Below are positions 10,078-21,437 of a stretch of DNA of 64,000 nucleotides, piece by piece. Within the stretch, counting starts at the first letter, position 1; each line of letters begins with the position of its first letter. The translations under genes were made by a program, and so were the position numbers. Under the pieces are notes generated by a model, which was given only the letters and a program-made list of their open reading frames with translations, did no database searches and was not told where the DNA came from. The stretch comes from Sorghum bicolor (lineage: Eukaryota > Streptophyta > Magnoliopsida > Poales > Poaceae): contig NC_012871.2 of NCBI RefSeq assembly GCF_000003195.3, positions 20,404,658 through 20,468,657 of the forward strand, given 5' to 3'.

Positions 10078-12576
10078 TTGCCCTCACACCCTCCGGGTTT
10101 CCCTCGTTTCCCGGTATTCCCCCCTCGGCGAGGAGATATTGTCTTCAACGTCAGCGCCGACGAACCGGTCGTCGATGGAGAAACGGACGAGCAGAGGCAA
10201 CTCCGCGAGCAGCGCAACGCCGATCGCGCCCGACGACGTGCGGACGAGCAACAACAAATTCCACCGCATAATCTCAACGACGCTTTTGACATGGTCGGGG
10301 ACCAGCCAGTCTACAAGACGCCAAGCGCCAACGTGGCTGTGGCCATGGCTAATCTAGATCGGCTCCCTGATACCCCTGAATGCCAAGGAGTCCGGACCAG
10401 CATCCGAGCACACCTGATCGCCGCAATGGGACAGACAGCCACTCTGCTCAAGAGAGCCCAGGACGTCTCTTACACGGAAGCCACCTCCGACCAGACCAAT
10501 CATAGCCGGACCTCACCACCTCCAAGCAGGCGTCGCCATAGCCGCTCTCCCGACAACCATCGAAAAGATTCACGGCGCGACGATGGTGGTCGGGACACTG
10601 ACGGTCACCATGAGCAGAACCGCAGACGCGGTCAAGAAGTAAACCAACACAGGGATCTCCGGCACAACATCCCTCCCAAAGATGCCCGGGACCGCATCAA
10701 CAGGCGTGCCACAGAGAGAGCAGCCCACGAAAACCTGCGCCGTATTGAGTACGATGCAACACACGGCCCCCCGGGCCTAAGGCAATTCTCCTCACACCTC
10801 CGCCAGGTCGTGTGGCCCCGCAACTTCAAGCTCGAAAAACTTAAAAAATACGATGGCAAGGAAAATCCAGAGAACTGGATCAGTCTCTATGAAATCGCCG
10901 TCCAATCAGCAGCGGGAGATGAGCACGTCATGGCCAACTACTTCCCCGTAGTCCTCGACCAGGCTGGTCATCAGTGGCTTCTTGGCTTGCCCGAGGACTC
11001 CTTCGACTCTTGGGAAGAGCTACGCCAGGCTTTCATCGACAACTTCATCGCCACATGTGAGCAGCCTGGAAAAAAGTATGACCTCGAAAGGATAAGGGAC
11101 AGGAAGAACGAACCTCTGCGCGATTACATCCGACGATTCTCAGATATGCGCCTTAAGATCCCGAAGATTTTCCACGACGAGGCCATCTCTGCCTTCATCA
11201 AGGGCCTGCGCTTCCATGAAGCGCTAAGGAACAAGTTGTTGCGTAAACGGCCAACAACGGTGGCGGAGCTCCTCGCCACGGCCAAAAATTATGCCGACGC
11301 CGACGACGCGGAGAAACTAATCCGAGACGATGCGAGAGGTCCCGACCAGCCTCCCCAGCGAGATGACGGTCGCGGTCGATACGACAACAGGAACAACCGC
11401 CGCCCCGACAACCGCGATCACAGAGAAGGTTGGGATCGGCGGCGCGAAAACCGCGACGATTTCAGAGGAAAGCGCCCCCGAGACTACGACCACGAAGTAA
11501 ATACGGTCAAGCGTCCCAACGGGCGGCGGGACTACCAAGAAGACTACAACAAAACGTTGAAGGGACCGTGCCAACTACATCCAAAGTCTAATCATACCAT
11601 GGAAGAGTGCCGCGTCCTCAAAAGCATCTATACACGGCGGGCCGCCCAAGACGACTCCGCTAAGAAAAATGGCAAGCGAGACGGGCACGACCACGAAGAC
11701 GAGGATGAGGACCAAGATAGGGACCCCCGACACCAATACGTCAGCCCCACTGACGTGGTCCACTCCATCTTCGGGGGCAAGGTCTCCATCGAATCTAAGC
11801 GAGAAAGAAAGCTATTAAAGAGAGCCTGCCTCAACATAGACAGTACGGACGGGCTGATCGCAGATCCAAAATTTCCCCCGTGGTCGCACAGGGAGATCTC
11901 ATTCAGCAGGAAGGACCAGTGGGCCGCTATCCTAGAGCTAGGTCGTTTCCCTCTGATCCTGGACCCTTGCATCAACAGCATCAGATTCGAGCGCGTGCTC
12001 GTGGATGGGGGAAGCTCCATCGACATCCTCTTCCACAACAGCTTGCCCGCTCTTAAGATATCTCCTGCACAACTAAAACCCTACGATGCCCAATTCTGGG
12101 GGGTTTTGCCAGGTCAGAGCTCAGTGCCCCTCGGACAGATAACATTGCCTGTCCAATTCGGCACACCCGACCACTTTCGGACAGAGTTTATCAACTTTGT
12201 GGTCGCGGACTTCGACGGGACCTACCACGCTATACTGGGCCGACCATCACTGACAAAGTTCATGGCAGTCCCGCACTACTCATACCTGGTACTTAAGATG
12301 CCTACGGAGAAGGGTGTCCTAACCATCAGAGGCAACGTCTATACCGCGTATACCTGTGAAGAAGAGAGCTTCAAGATCACCGAAGCAATGGACCTCTCAA
12401 TCCGCATGGCAGAAACAGCAACCCAAGCCGCGCAGCTACCCCCCGACCAGCTTCGACTACCAGAGCAGGAGACAGCCAGGAAGAATTCAAAATCCAAGGA
12501 GTACAAGGAAGTACAGCTGGTCAACGGCAGCCCCGAAAAGACGGCCCTCATCGGGGCCAATCTGGATCCAAAATAG
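10078..12576 (+). CDS. Tat-1 gag-protease ORF
   Basis: 832 codons. It encodes the capsid/nucleocapsid precursor and an aspartic protease. The Retrotrans_gag domain (PF03732 type) lies around residues 255-350 (KKYDGKENPENW ... GHQWLLGLPEDSFDSWEELR). A basic/acidic Arg- and Asp-rich stretch follows (about 410-490), then a Cys/His motif (CQLHPKSNHTMEEC). The protease is near residues 640-740, with LVDGGSSIDILF as the catalytic DGGS-type motif and HAILGRPSLTKF as the second conserved loop. The frame ends in TAG at 12574-12576, and the same frame continues straight into pol. The first in-frame Met (10078) is probably internal, since coding similarity begins upstream. Confidence 0.85.
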   Translation: MPSHPPGFPRFPVFPPRRGDIVFNVSADEPVVDGETDEQRQLREQRNADRARRRADEQQQIPPHNLNDAFDMVGDQPVYKTPSANVAVAMANLDRLPDTPECQGVRTSIRAHLIAAMGQTATLLKRAQDVSYTEATSDQTNHSRTSPPPSRRRHSRSPDNHRKDSRRDDGGRDTDGHHEQNRRRGQEVNQHRDLRHNIPPKDARDRINRRATERAAHENLRRIEYDATHGPPGLRQFSSHLRQVVWPRNFKLEKLKKYDGKENPENWISLYEIAVQSAAGDEHVMANYFPVVLDQAGHQWLLGLPEDSFDSWEELRQAFIDNFIATCEQPGKKYDLERIRDRKNEPLRDYIRRFSDMRLKIPKIFHDEAISAFIKGLRFHEALRNKLLRKRPTTVAELLATAKNYADADDAEKLIRDDARGPDQPPQRDDGRGRYDNRNNRRPDNRDHREGWDRRRENRDDFRGKRPRDYDHEVNTVKRPNGRRDYQEDYNKTLKGPCQLHPKSNHTMEECRVLKSIYTRRAAQDDSAKKNGKRDGHDHEDEDEDQDRDPRHQYVSPTDVVHSIFGGKVSIESKRERKLLKRACLNIDSTDGLIADPKFPPWSHREISFSRKDQWAAILELGRFPLILDPCINSIRFERVLVDGGSSIDILFHNSLPALKISPAQLKPYDAQFWGVLPGQSSVPLGQITLPVQFGTPDHFRTEFINFVVADFDGTYHAILGRPSLTKFMAVPHYSYLVLKMPTEKGVLTIRGNVYTAYTCEEESFKITEAMDLSIRMAETATQAAQLPPDQLRLPEQETARKNSKSKEYKEVQLVNGSPEKTALIGANLDPK

Positions 12577-15500
12577 GAAGACGCGCTCGTCAGGTTTCTA
12601 AGGGACAACGTGAGCGTTTTCGCATGGAAACCCGCAGACATGCCCGGCGTCCCACGAAACCTGATCGAGCACTCCTTAAATGTCTCGAAGACCGCAAGAC
12701 CAATCAAGCAAAAGCTGCGACGGTTCGCTCGTGACAAAAAGGAGGCTATTAGGACAGAAATAACACGGCTTCTAGCAGCCGGATTCATAAAAGAAGTGTA
12801 TCATCCCGATTGGCTCGCCAATCCGGTTCTTGTACGCAAAAAGAATAATGAATGGAGAATGTGCGTTGATTACACTGATCTCAATAAACACTGTCCTAAA
12901 GATCCTTTTGGTCTCCCTCGTATCGACGAGGTGGTCGATTCAACGGCCGGATGCGAACTCCTCTCTTTTCTAGATTGCTACTCTGGTTATCACCAGATCT
13001 CGCTAAAGGAAGACGATCAGAAAAAAACATCCTTCATTACTCCTTTTGGCGCATACTGCTACACGACCATGTCCTTCGGACTCAAAAACGCCGGAGCCAC
13101 TTATCAACGGGCTATCCAGCAATGCCTCCACGACGAGATTCGTGATGACCTCATCGAGGCCTATGTAGACGACGTGGTCGTAAAAACAAGGGACGCAAGC
13201 ACCCTAATCGACAACTTAGACCGAACTTTCAAGGCGCTTAATCGGTACAAGTGGAAGCTTAACCCCAAAAAGTGCATCTTTGGTGTTCCTTCTGGTCTAC
13301 TACTCGGCAACGTTGTCAGTCGTGACGGCATACGACCAAACCCTTCAAAAGTAAAAGCAGTACTCGACATGCGGCCACCCAAGAATGTCAAGGATATTCA
13401 GAAGCTTACCGGATGTATGGCCGCCCTCAGTCGCTTCATCTCAAGACTAGGAGAAAAAGGCCTCCCTTTCTTCAAACTCTTGAAAGCGTCGGAAAAATTT
13501 TCTTGGACAGAGGAAGCCGACACCGCATTCACTCATCTCAAGACTTTTCTCACTTCGCCACCTGTCCTTACAGCGCCTCAGCCCGATGAAGACCTACTCC
13601 TTTACATTGCTGCAACCGACAGGGTTGTTTCCACAGCAATAGTGGTCGAGCGAGATGAACCAGGTCATGCCTATAAGGTCCAGAGGCCCGTTTACTTCAT
13701 AAGTGAGGTCTTAAACGAGTCCAAGGCCAGGTACCCACAGATACAGAAGCTCATATATGCTATCCTAATAACGTCAAGAAAGCTGAAACATTACTTCAAC
13801 GGCCATCGAGTCTCGGTGACCACCAGTTTCCCTCTCGGGGACATTCTGCGCAATAAAGATGCCAACGGCAGAATCGTAAAATGGGCAATGGAGTTATGCC
13901 CATTTTCCCTGGAGTTCCAGAGCCGCACCACAGTTAAGTCTCAGGCCTTGGTCGATTTCATTGCTGAGTGGACGGATCTCAACGAGCCTCCCGTTCCCGA
14001 TGTCTCCGACCACTGGTCAATGTTCTTTGACGGGTCCTTGAACATCAACGGTGCCGGCGCTGGGATACTGTTCGTGTCGCCTAACAAGGACAAACTGCGT
14101 TACGTCCTTAGGATCCTCTTTCCGGCGTCAAACAATGTCGCCGAATACGAAGCGTGCCTGCACGGCATAAGGCTAGCCATTGAGCTAGGAGTCAAACGCC
14201 TCTATGTCTATGGCGACTCTGCTTTGGTTATCAATCAGCTCAACAAGGAGTGGGACGCAACCCACGAAAAGATGGATCTCTACTGCAAAGAAATTCGCAA
14301 ATGGGAAACCAACTTCTACGGCATAGAGTACATCCATGTGGTCCGGGATAAGAACCAGGCAGCAGATGCGTTGTCAAAGTTAGGATCATCTCGAGCCCAG
14401 ATCCCGCGGGGTATTTTCGTCCAGAACATCCACGAGCCCAGCGTAGGCTCCTCCCTGGTCGACAAGCAACCCACTGAGGCAATGCTCATAGACGATGTCA
14501 TTCCGACAACCGGTGGTCATGATTGGCGTACCCCGTTCATCAAGTATATAACGGATGGGACAGGCTTTCAGGACAAGACAGAGAACGAGCGCCTCATTCG
14601 ACGGTCAAAGAACTACATCCGGGTCGACGACAAACTTATGCGAAAAAACGCAAACTCTGAGGTATTGCTCAAATGCATATCCCAAGATGATGGTATCAAG
14701 CTCTTAGAAGACATACATGCTGGATCCTGCGGCAATCATGCCGCATCCAGAACGTTGGTCGGAAAAGCCTTCAGGGCAGGTTTTTATTGGCCAACCGCGG
14801 TCAACGACGCAGAAAAATTGGTCCGACACTGCGAAGGATGTCAGTTTTTCGCTAAGAGGACCCACGTACCTGCTCACGAAATTCAAACCATCCCGTCATC
14901 CTGGCCCTTCGCTTGTTTGGGGCTTGACATGATCGGGCCATTTAAACCAGCTCCCGGCAACTTCAAGTTTGTTTTCGTATTAATCGACAAGTTCTCCAAG
15001 TGGATTGAATACATGCCTCTGGTCAAAGCAACCTCCGAGAAGGCTGTAGAGTTCCTCAATCAAATCATACACAGATTCGGTATCCGAAACAGCATAATCA
15101 CTGACCTGGGTACTCAGTTTACTGGCACCACATTTTGGGACTTCTGCGATGACAGAGGCATAGTCATAAAATATGTGTCAGTGGCTCATCCACGGGCCAA
15201 TGGTCAAGTTGAACGTGCAAACGGAATGATCATTGACGCCCTAAAGAAAAGGCTGTACACCGAGAATGACAGAGCACCCGGTCGATGGATGAAAGAGTTA
15301 CCTGCCGTGGTCTGGGGCCTCCGAACTCAGACCAGTCGAAACACAGGAGTATCTCCCTACTACATGGTCTACGGCTCCGAGGCAGTCCTGCTGTCTGACA
15401 TAACCTTCGGATCTCCTAGGATCGAACACTTCGACCAGGCGACAGCCGACAACGCCAGAGAACTCGAAATCAACTGCATGGAGGAAAAGCGTTTGAATTC

Positions 15501-15762
15501 TTGTCTCCGAACAGCAAAGTACCTCGCGGCAGTCAAGCGATACCACAACAGGAACGTCAAGGACCGTTCCTTCGTGGTCGGCAACCTGGTACTTAGGTGG
15601 AGAACAAGCCAAGAGGGAATGCACAAGCTCTCCACTCCCTGGGAAGGACCCTTCGTGGTCGCCGAAGTCACACGACCCACGTCCTACAGATTGGCATACC
15701 CAGACGGGACACGCGTGCCTAACTCTTGGCATATAGACAAACTTCGACGATTTTACCCATAA
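12577..15762 (+). CDS. Tat-1 pol: reverse transcriptase, RNase H, integrase
   Basis: Open from the TAG at 12574-12576 to 15762, in the gag-protease frame; the first Met is at 12610 (1050 codons). RT (RVT_1) has [33 protein letters not shown] and catalytic YVDDVVVK near residue 185. RNase H begins near residue 472 ([15 protein letters not shown]) with downstream [11 protein letters not shown] and QAADALSKL. Integrase has an HHCC-type zinc region ([12 protein letters not shown] ... HCEGCQFF) and the D-D-E triad in [15 protein letters not shown] and GQVERANG. All catalytic residues are visible, so only the upstream TAG and the gag frameshift question its function. It is expected to act in cytoplasmic particles and then the nucleus. 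Confidence 0.9.
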   Translation, partial: EDALVRFLRDNVSVFAWKPADMPGVPRNLIEHSLNVSKTARPIKQKLRRFARDKKEAIRTEITRLLAAGFIKEVYHPDWLANPVLVRKKNNEWRMCVDYTDLNKHCPKDPFGLPRIDEVVDSTAGCELLSFLDCYSGYHQISLKEDDQKKTSFITPFGAYCYTTMSFGLKNAGATYQRAIQQCLHDEIRDDLIEAYVDDVVVKTRDASTLIDNLDRTFKALNRYKWKLNPKKCIFGVPSGLLLGNVVSRDGIRPNPSKVKAVLDMRPPKNVKDIQKLTGCMAALSRFISRLGEKGLPFFKLLKASEKFSWTEEADTAFTHLKTFLTSPPVLTAPQPDEDLLLYIAATDRVVSTAIVVERDEPGHAYKVQRPVYFISEVLNESKARYPQIQKLIYAILITSRKLKHYFNGHRVSVTTSFPLGDILRNKDANGRIVKWAMELCPFSLEFQSRTTVKSQALVDFIAEWTDLNEPPVPDVSDHWSMFFDGSLNINGAGAGILFVSPNKDKLRYVLRILFPASNNVAEYEACLHGIRLAIELGVKRLYVYGDSALVINQLNKEWDATHEKMDLYCKEIRKWETNFYGIEYIHVVRDKNQAADALSKLGSSRAQIPRGIFVQNIHEPSVGSSLVDKQPTEAMLIDDVIPTTGGHDWRTPFIKYITDGTGFQDKTENERLIRRSKNYIRVDDKLMRKNANSEVLLKCISQDDGIKLLEDIHAGSCGNHAASRTLVGKAFRAGFYWPTAVNDAEKLVRHCEGCQFFAKRTHVPAHEIQTIPSSWPFACLGLDMIGPFKPAPGNFKFVFVLIDKFSKWIEYMPLVKATSEKAVEFLNQIIHRFGIRNSIITDLGTQFTGTTFWDFCDDRGIVIKYVSVAHPRANGQVERANGMIIDALKKRLYTENDRAPGRWMKELPAVVWGLRTQTSRNTGVSPYYMVYGSEAVLLSDITFGSPRIEHFDQATADNARELEINCMEEKRLNSCLRTAKYLAAVKRYHNRNVKDRSFVVGNLVLRWRTSQEGMHKLSTPWEGPFVVAEVTRPTSYRLAYPDGTRVPNSWHIDKLRRFYP

Positions 15763-16060
15763 GTTCTAATAACTTTCGCTTGTAAATATCTTATAATTGT
15801 CAATAATAAAGTTTTCTATTTTTTGCCTATACTTTGTTGCACGCAGAACTCTTGGCAAACCTTCTGCAATGGAAGCTCCTAGCGACTACAAAGTCGAATA
15901 CGGTGACACGTCACTCAGAAAATTGTACAGCGCTCAAAATAACAGTCATGACAAAAGCAAACTTTATTACAAACTTTACATACAAAGTTTACAATAAATA
16001 CCCTGACGGGCAGACGCTAGTCTATTCCTACAGACTACCCTATCGGCCTAACTGCTCGGG
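15763..16060. other. Gap between convergent Tat-1 pol and antisense gene
   Basis: AT-rich spacer where sense pol and the antisense gene converge tail to tail. It includes TAATAATAAAG near 15803, a plausible polyadenylation element for sense transcripts. No ORF is supported. Confidence 0.45.
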
Positions 16061-19000
16061 CTAATCACCCGTTTGGCCCTGCTGCCCGGACGAAGGGGTC
16101 GGGGCCACCGGCGCCTGGCTGGTCGAGACCGCAGGCGTCGACCGCCCATCTCCCGCAACGGACGTGCCCGACAGCTCCCTGGCCGACCTGTCTGAGCCTG
16201 GCTGGTCGGGGGGAGTGGCCGTTCCGCACAGATTGATGTCGCCGATCACAATCGACGACAAGTCCAACAGACCACCCCGAAGCTCGTCCGCCTCCTGCGG
16301 GCCGACCTCCTTGGGGTACCCCTTCTCCAGCCTGGACAAGTCGACCAGGGGGTAGTGGGCGCGCACCATGCTAAGGACATGCGCGCCAGCGAACTCCCCA
16401 GCGTCCTTCACAAATTGCTGGAGCCAGTCCCACGCCCGTTGCGTCTTCTCCACCGGAGTCAACTTCGGCGCGCGGGGCTGGCTCTCCGGGAGCTCGGGAC
16501 TGATCAGATCCAGGACCGGGGATACTCCCTTCCAGATCTTACAACAGTTGACCTTCCAGGAGTCCCGGTCCTTGACCAGCTCATCCAGGTGTTTCTTGGC
16601 GTTCACCTTGAGCACTGCAAGTCAAAGCAGGACGTTATCTTCGACATATCAAAAGACAAATGGGGTGACAAGGGGTAGATAACGAGGCGATGCGTATTAC
16701 CAGATAACTCCCGGTCCTTACGACCCAACTCCTCTCCTGTTTGACGTCCGGACTCCAGCGCACCAGCGAGCTCTTGGCTGAGCTGCTCCTTCTCCTGCCG
16801 GAGGCGCGTCACCTCCTCCTCCAGGTCTAAATAAATCATAACCTGGTCAGCAAAGCAAACTACACAGATACACGCAGGTGCTCGGAGCACGTGACTAACC
16901 TTCTCGCTGACGGTACTGGTCGGCCAAGCGACGGGTAAGCTCGAGACGATGCTCCTCTTGGGCATTCATCTCGGCCACTTTCTCCCCAACCTCCGATCGC
17001 AGCCGGTCCACCTCCGTGGCTAGGGCCTTGTTCTCGGCCACAACGCCTTCTATCTGGTCGAAGCACCGTTTCCGGTACTTCGCCGTTTTCATCGCGCCCT
17101 ACAAAACGAACATATGACAACCAAGCAGGACAACGCACAGAATGTACAACAGCGCAAAGAACCGCTTACCTTGACTTCGTCGACGAGGCGTTTGGCCGCG
17201 CGCTCGACCCTGGCAGCCTCCTCGGTCTCGGCGAGCTCCTCATGCCCGATGAAGTGATCCCCGCGTTGGCGCCACACATACACGTGTTGGCGGCCATCGC
17301 GGGGACGACCTTCAATCTCCTCCACCTCATCGTCGGAGGCCGCCTGGGTTTCCTCCTCAACCGTCGTATTGCCCCCGGTAGCAGTCGAAGGCATTACTGG
17401 CCCCCGGGCCAGACCCGGGGATCCAGCAGTCGAAGCGGCCCCTGCTCGGGGCGGCGTGGGGACTTCGCTCTGCTCGGCGGGAGGAGGGGTTGGGGCTCTC
17501 CCCTCCCTTTCTGTGGCGTTCGCTGGGGGAGGTGCCCCTGTAGCCTTCTCAGCCCTGGCCGGGCTGCTCGCCGTGGTCGATGCCGCGGCAGGGGGCTCCT
17601 CGGTGCTCACAGGCACAGCTGCAGCCGCAGGATGCTCCGTGGTCTGCGGCGCCGCATCTTCAGCAGCGCAGGCAGGCTCACCCGTCCCCTGGCCGGCGGC
17701 ATGGCCGGGGTTGACATCCGACGCCGCGCTAAAAGAACAAAAGTATAATAAAAAAATGCCAAAATACGTAAGTCGAACACTTACAGGTCCGATCGACGGT
17801 GGGTCGCGGTGAACCTCCTCCTCGTCCGGCCAGCTGGCACCTGCGCTCCCATCTCGACAACGCGCGGTGCAGGAGGGTCGCTGGCCACCCGATCAGTAGT
17901 GGCCGGTGCACTATCTGGGCGGCTCCGAGGACGTCGAACTAGCGACGGTGCGGCCTCCTCGTCGTCGTCGTCGTCGTCAACAATCTGCACGAGCCGACGG
18001 CGCTTCGGCGCTTGGCTGCTCTCTGCCGGTAGTGTCGCCGCCGGCGACGGATCCGCAGGCATTGGCCTTTTCCCCGCCACCCTTTCCTCGGTGGTCGGGA
18101 CAGGGCGGGCTTGTTCCTCCTCACTGCTGGTGTAATGAGTACACCGAGCAGCGTCCTCCTCTGGCGGGACTTCTCCCGCAGGATTCTCCATCCCCGGTGC
18201 CAGTGATATATACACTGTGCACCGGTCGACATCGCCGATCTGCAAAAGCAACAAAGATGAGTCAGCTGCAGACGATATACGAATGCTAAAACAAAATAAT
18301 CTGCAACATACCTTTGGTGCTGGTCGTCCTAACTTGAAGGCTTGCACCCGATCACTGCCACGGATGAAGCCTCCGTCCGCGAAGTTGAACAGCTCGTTCA
18401 ATAGCTGCTGTACCTCCGCCTTCTCCAAGATCTCCGGTCGCATCCTGGTCGGGTCCACGCTTCCGGCATACTCGTACGCCGAGTGCACCCTCTTCTGGCA
18501 GGGCATCACCCGACGACAAATGAAGTTGCCGACCACGCCAAGCCCGTCCAGGCGCGACCAGTCGATCAGCTTCATGAGATCCGCCACTTGACCGTCGAAC
18601 TCCGGGCGGTCGGTCCAGCTTACCCTCTTCTCAGGAATGTATCCCACGTCGCAGAACGTGGAGCTGCCCGGTTCCTCCCTGATGTAAAACCACTTCCTAT
18701 ACCATTCGGTCAAGGAAGTGTTCCATGGACAGTGCAGGTAGCGGTTCTTCATTCCATCACGAAGGTTGAGGTATACTCCACCTGCAACCTTGGAGCCTCC
18801 AACCGCTCCCTTCTTCCTCAAGCAGAAAAGATAACGAAAAAGATCGAAGTGCGGCTCTATACCAACATAGGCCTCGCACAGATGGATATAAGTGGAGATA
18901 AGGAGAATTGAGTTCGGGTGCAGATTGCAAATCCCGATCTCATAATACAAAAGAAGACCTTGAAGAAAGGGATGAACAGGAACCCCAAAGCCCCTCTTAA

Positions 19001-19199
19001 TGAAATCCTCGAACACGACGATCTCACCGGCACGAGGGTCGGGGAAGCTCTCCCCTTCCGGCGCTCTCCAGCCGCCGAGCTCCGAGCTATGCAGGAGTCC
19101 CATCTCGACGAGGTCACCGAGGGACTTGGTGGTGCTGCGGGACTTTTTCCACTCCCTGGCCATCAATTCGGCCCTTTTCTTGGAGTCGCTCTTCGCCAT
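16061..19199 (-). CDS. Tat-1 antisense spliced gene (PF04195-like, coiled-coil C-terminus)
   Basis: Predicted six exons on the minus strand: 19199-18312, 18239-17785, 17728-17170, 17098-16900, 16826-16701, 16614-16061. All five introns (72, 56, 71, 73 and 86 bp) are GT-AG with pyrimidine-rich acceptors. Exon lengths sum to 2781 bp, exactly 927 codons, with frame kept at every junction. The N-terminus (residues 1-300, MAKSDSKKRAELMAREWKKS ...) resembles the 'putative gypsy type transposon' domain (PF04195) known in antisense ORFs of Tat elements. The middle is acidic and Ala/Pro-rich with a basic RRRLVQ-like patch and an Asp run. The C-terminal third (exons 4-6) is a predicted coiled coil. Function is unknown; nuclear location is only a guess from the basic patch. 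It lies opposite gag-pol, so splicing does not remove introns from the genomic RNA. Confidence 0.8.
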
Positions 19200-19310
19200 T
19201 GGAGGTGAGGAAGTGGACTTGGGCTACGAAGATGAAGGTGATTGAAGGAGGCAAAAGAGGAAGGCCTGATGGCAATGGCAGGGTAAGCAGTGCAGGCGGA
19301 ACTGTCCAGC

Positions 19311-19320
19311 TCTTATAACC
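19311..19320 (-). promoter_or_regulatory. Candidate TATA box of the Tat-1 antisense gene
   Basis: On the minus strand this reads GGTTATAAGA, about 110 bp upstream of the predicted ATG (19199). It is the best TATA-like motif in the right place. Inference only. Confidence 0.45.
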
Positions 19321-19602
19321 CGCAGCTCCACCCCTCCCACTTCCTGTATTCTCGGGAAGTGGGCGGGCCATGCGGCGGATGCGGCGTTTCGGTTTTCAAT
19401 GATTATAGACAATTAATGCGGAGGAGTTTTCGTACCAATTGATGGTTTCCTTTTTTCAAACCACGCAAAGGGCGGCTGCACAGTTGCCAGCGCAACATTT
19501 CATGCATCCATCTGACACACCATCAGAAGGTCTCGTCACGTCAACTTTAACTGGAAAGATTTTTTCAAAAACAAGAAGACAAATATGGCAGAGAGTCAAC
19601 AA

Positions 19603-20022
19603 TCCGGGGACTACACCGACCACCGAGCACTTGATGCTCGGGGACTGGTCGATCAGTCTATCAACTCGGACACAAAGGACTGCACCGACCACCGAGCACT
19701 TGATGCTCGGGGACTGGTCGATCAGTCTATCAACTCGGACGCCAAGGACTGCACCGACCACCGAGCACTTGATGCTCGGGGACTGGTCGCCCAGTCTATC
19801 AACTCGGATGCCAAGGACTGTACCGACCACCGAGCACTTGATGCTCGGGGACTGGTCGCCCAGTCTATCAACTCGGACGCCAAGGACTGCACCGACCACC
19901 GAGCACTTGATGCTCGGGGACTGGTCGCCCAGTCTATCAACTCGGACGCCAAGGACTGCACCGACCACCGAGCATTTGATGCTCGGGGACTGGTCGCCCA
20001 GTCTATCAGCTCCGAACTTTAA
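19603..20022. repeat. 69-bp tandem repeat array in Tat-1 (about six copies)
   Basis: Six units with exact 69-bp period (ACCGAC ends at 19620, 19689, 19758, 19827, 19896 and 19965); a seventh, diverged unit starts near 20031. Each unit contains a self-complementary block (GACCACCGAGCACTTGATGC then TCGGGGACTGGTC) with stems CGAGCA/TGCTCG and GACCA/TGGTC. Because 69 is a multiple of three, long periodic ORFs appear in several frames; these are artefacts. The TCGGGGACT core recurs beyond the array up to the 3' LTR. Confidence 0.9.
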
Positions 20023-20607
20023 TATATCGCACCGACCACTGAGCACTCGATGCTTGGGGATTGGCTGTCAAACAATTGTACACCCGGGGACTGGAAGATT
20101 AGTCTATTCAATTGCTGATGAACTAGTAAATTCAATTTTAATTTTTTAGACCTTGGTACAAGGCTCATACTTCGCCTTCCAGCAAGCTCGGGGACTACAT
20201 CGGTACGATGCATCTGGCGATGCATCTCAGTTTCAGAATTTCTTTGAGGACTTTTCTTTTGACCCTGGCACCACGTGCCTACGTCACCTACTACCAGGCT
20301 CGGGGACTAAGTGGGCACACTTCACCTTGCGGTGAATATGCTAACTTTTTTGAGGTTTATACTTTTCTTAAAAGTAAAGTGGGAACACTTCACCAGGAAA
20401 GAAATCTTTTTTAATTTAGAGCACCATGCATTCTTCGAACAATCAGCTTCTTCGATGTCAATATTGATCAACTGTCTTTTGAGTTGGTCAAAGTACCGTT
20501 GCAACTGTTTGGGCGATTCTTTTGTTTAATGAAGACGTCAAGCCTCACTGATCGAAGAAGCTCAAGACGACGTGTTACATCACAATACATGGTGCTCGGG
20601 GACTAGC
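20023..20607 (+). other. Tat-1 3' untranslated region with dispersed GCTCGGGGACT copies and PPT
   Basis: No supported ORF. GCTCGGGGACT-like motifs occur near 20050, 20086, 20190, 20300 and 20595. The last, GTGCTCGGGGACTAGC, directly precedes the 3' LTR and is the probable polypurine tract, although it is not purely purine. Confidence 0.55.
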
Positions 20608-21067
20608 CGTGGGGGTATAGACCCCTATACCCTTACGGCTAGACTTGGGCCAGGAGGCTTGGCCCATTACGAGACAAGCTCAAGGTTTGATCCGACAGCT
20701 TGGAGTTTCGCGCAAGGAAACAAGACGTGGAGATCAAGCAGGATTCTAGTCGGTTAGAATAGGAATTGATATCGAACTATCTATGGCAATTGTAACCGAC
20801 TAGGATTAGTTTCCAGATCTGTAACCCTGCCCTCCGGACTATATAAGGAGAGGCAAGGGACCCCCCTAGGACATCATATTCTCTCAACACAAATCAATAC
20901 AATCAGACGCAGGACGTAGGTATTACGCCAACTCGGCGGCCGAACCTGGATAAAAAGCTTGTCCGTGTCTTGCGTCACCATCGAGTTCGTAGTTTGCGCA
21001 CCGTCTACCAATAAATTACTACCGTGGGTACACCCCAAGGTAGACTGCCGACCAGCTTTCGTCGACA
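20608..21067 (+). repeat. Tat-1 3' LTR
   Basis: 460 bp. It differs from the 5' LTR at six positions, one of which is its first base (C instead of T, so the end reads CG rather than TG). It ends CGTCGACA before the AGTAT duplication. Confidence 0.9.
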
Positions 21068-21395
21068 AGTATAGATTCTCATATCTAAAGCCTTTGAATA
21101 TCAAGTTGGAGCCATCTACACTTATGATCTCTACATCATCAACTCCAAATATGCATTTGAAACCAAGATCACAAAGTTGAGCCACGGATAGTAAGTTGAA
21201 GTTCAAGCTCTCTACTAGTAGCACATTGGAAATGCTCAAGTCATTGGATATAGCAATTTTACCAAGCCCTTTGACCTTGCCTTTGCCATTGTCACCAAAT
21301 GTGATACTATCAACACCATTGTCATCATTTGATTTGATTGAATTGAACATTCTTGAATCACCGGTCATGTGTTGTGTGCACCCACTATCAAGCAC
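21068..21395 (-). pseudogene. Copia pol: aspartic protease, cut by Tat-1
   Basis: Minus-strand frame starting LDSGCTQHMTGD, the retropepsin-type active site of Copia elements (DSG), followed by IKSNDDNGVDSITFGDNGKG and a beta-rich stretch. The open frame runs on into Tat-1 LTR sequence, but the native protein is interrupted at 21072. The continuation is at 8915. Stops lie just upstream (21396-21437), so it is not joined to gag in one frame. Confidence 0.8.
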
Positions 21396-21437
21396 CCAAT
21401 GCCTTCCTCCGACTTTATAGTTTACCTACAAAACAAA

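Larger units (their letters stand above)
8921..21067 (+). mobile_element. Tat-1: Ty3/Gypsy retrotransposon, Tat lineage, nested in the Copia
   Basis: LTRs at 8921-9380 and 20608-21067 (460 bp each, six mismatches by eye) are flanked by the duplication AGTAT (8916-8920 and 21068-21072). Plus-strand order is LTR, PBS, gag, protease, RT, RNase H, integrase, then a long 3' region with an antisense spliced gene and tandem repeats, then LTR. The antisense gene with a PF04195-type N-terminus and a long repeat-bearing 3' region are Tat-lineage traits. Sense genes carry one frameshift near 10030 and one in-frame TAG between protease and RT; otherwise pol is intact. Confidence 0.92.

Noticed and set aside
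15298..15732. 144-codon minus ORF opposite Tat-1 integrase
   Set aside because: Shadow of the pol frame; unlike the genuine antisense gene it has no splice structure or domain.
17242..17812. Plus-strand ORFs of 147-168 codons over the antisense gene
   Set aside because: GC-rich shadows of the acidic/Ala-Pro-rich exon of the antisense gene.
19439..20149. Long repetitive ORFs on both strands over the 69-bp array
   Set aside because: A period divisible by three keeps several frames open at once; this is an artefact of the tandem repeat, not protein evidence.
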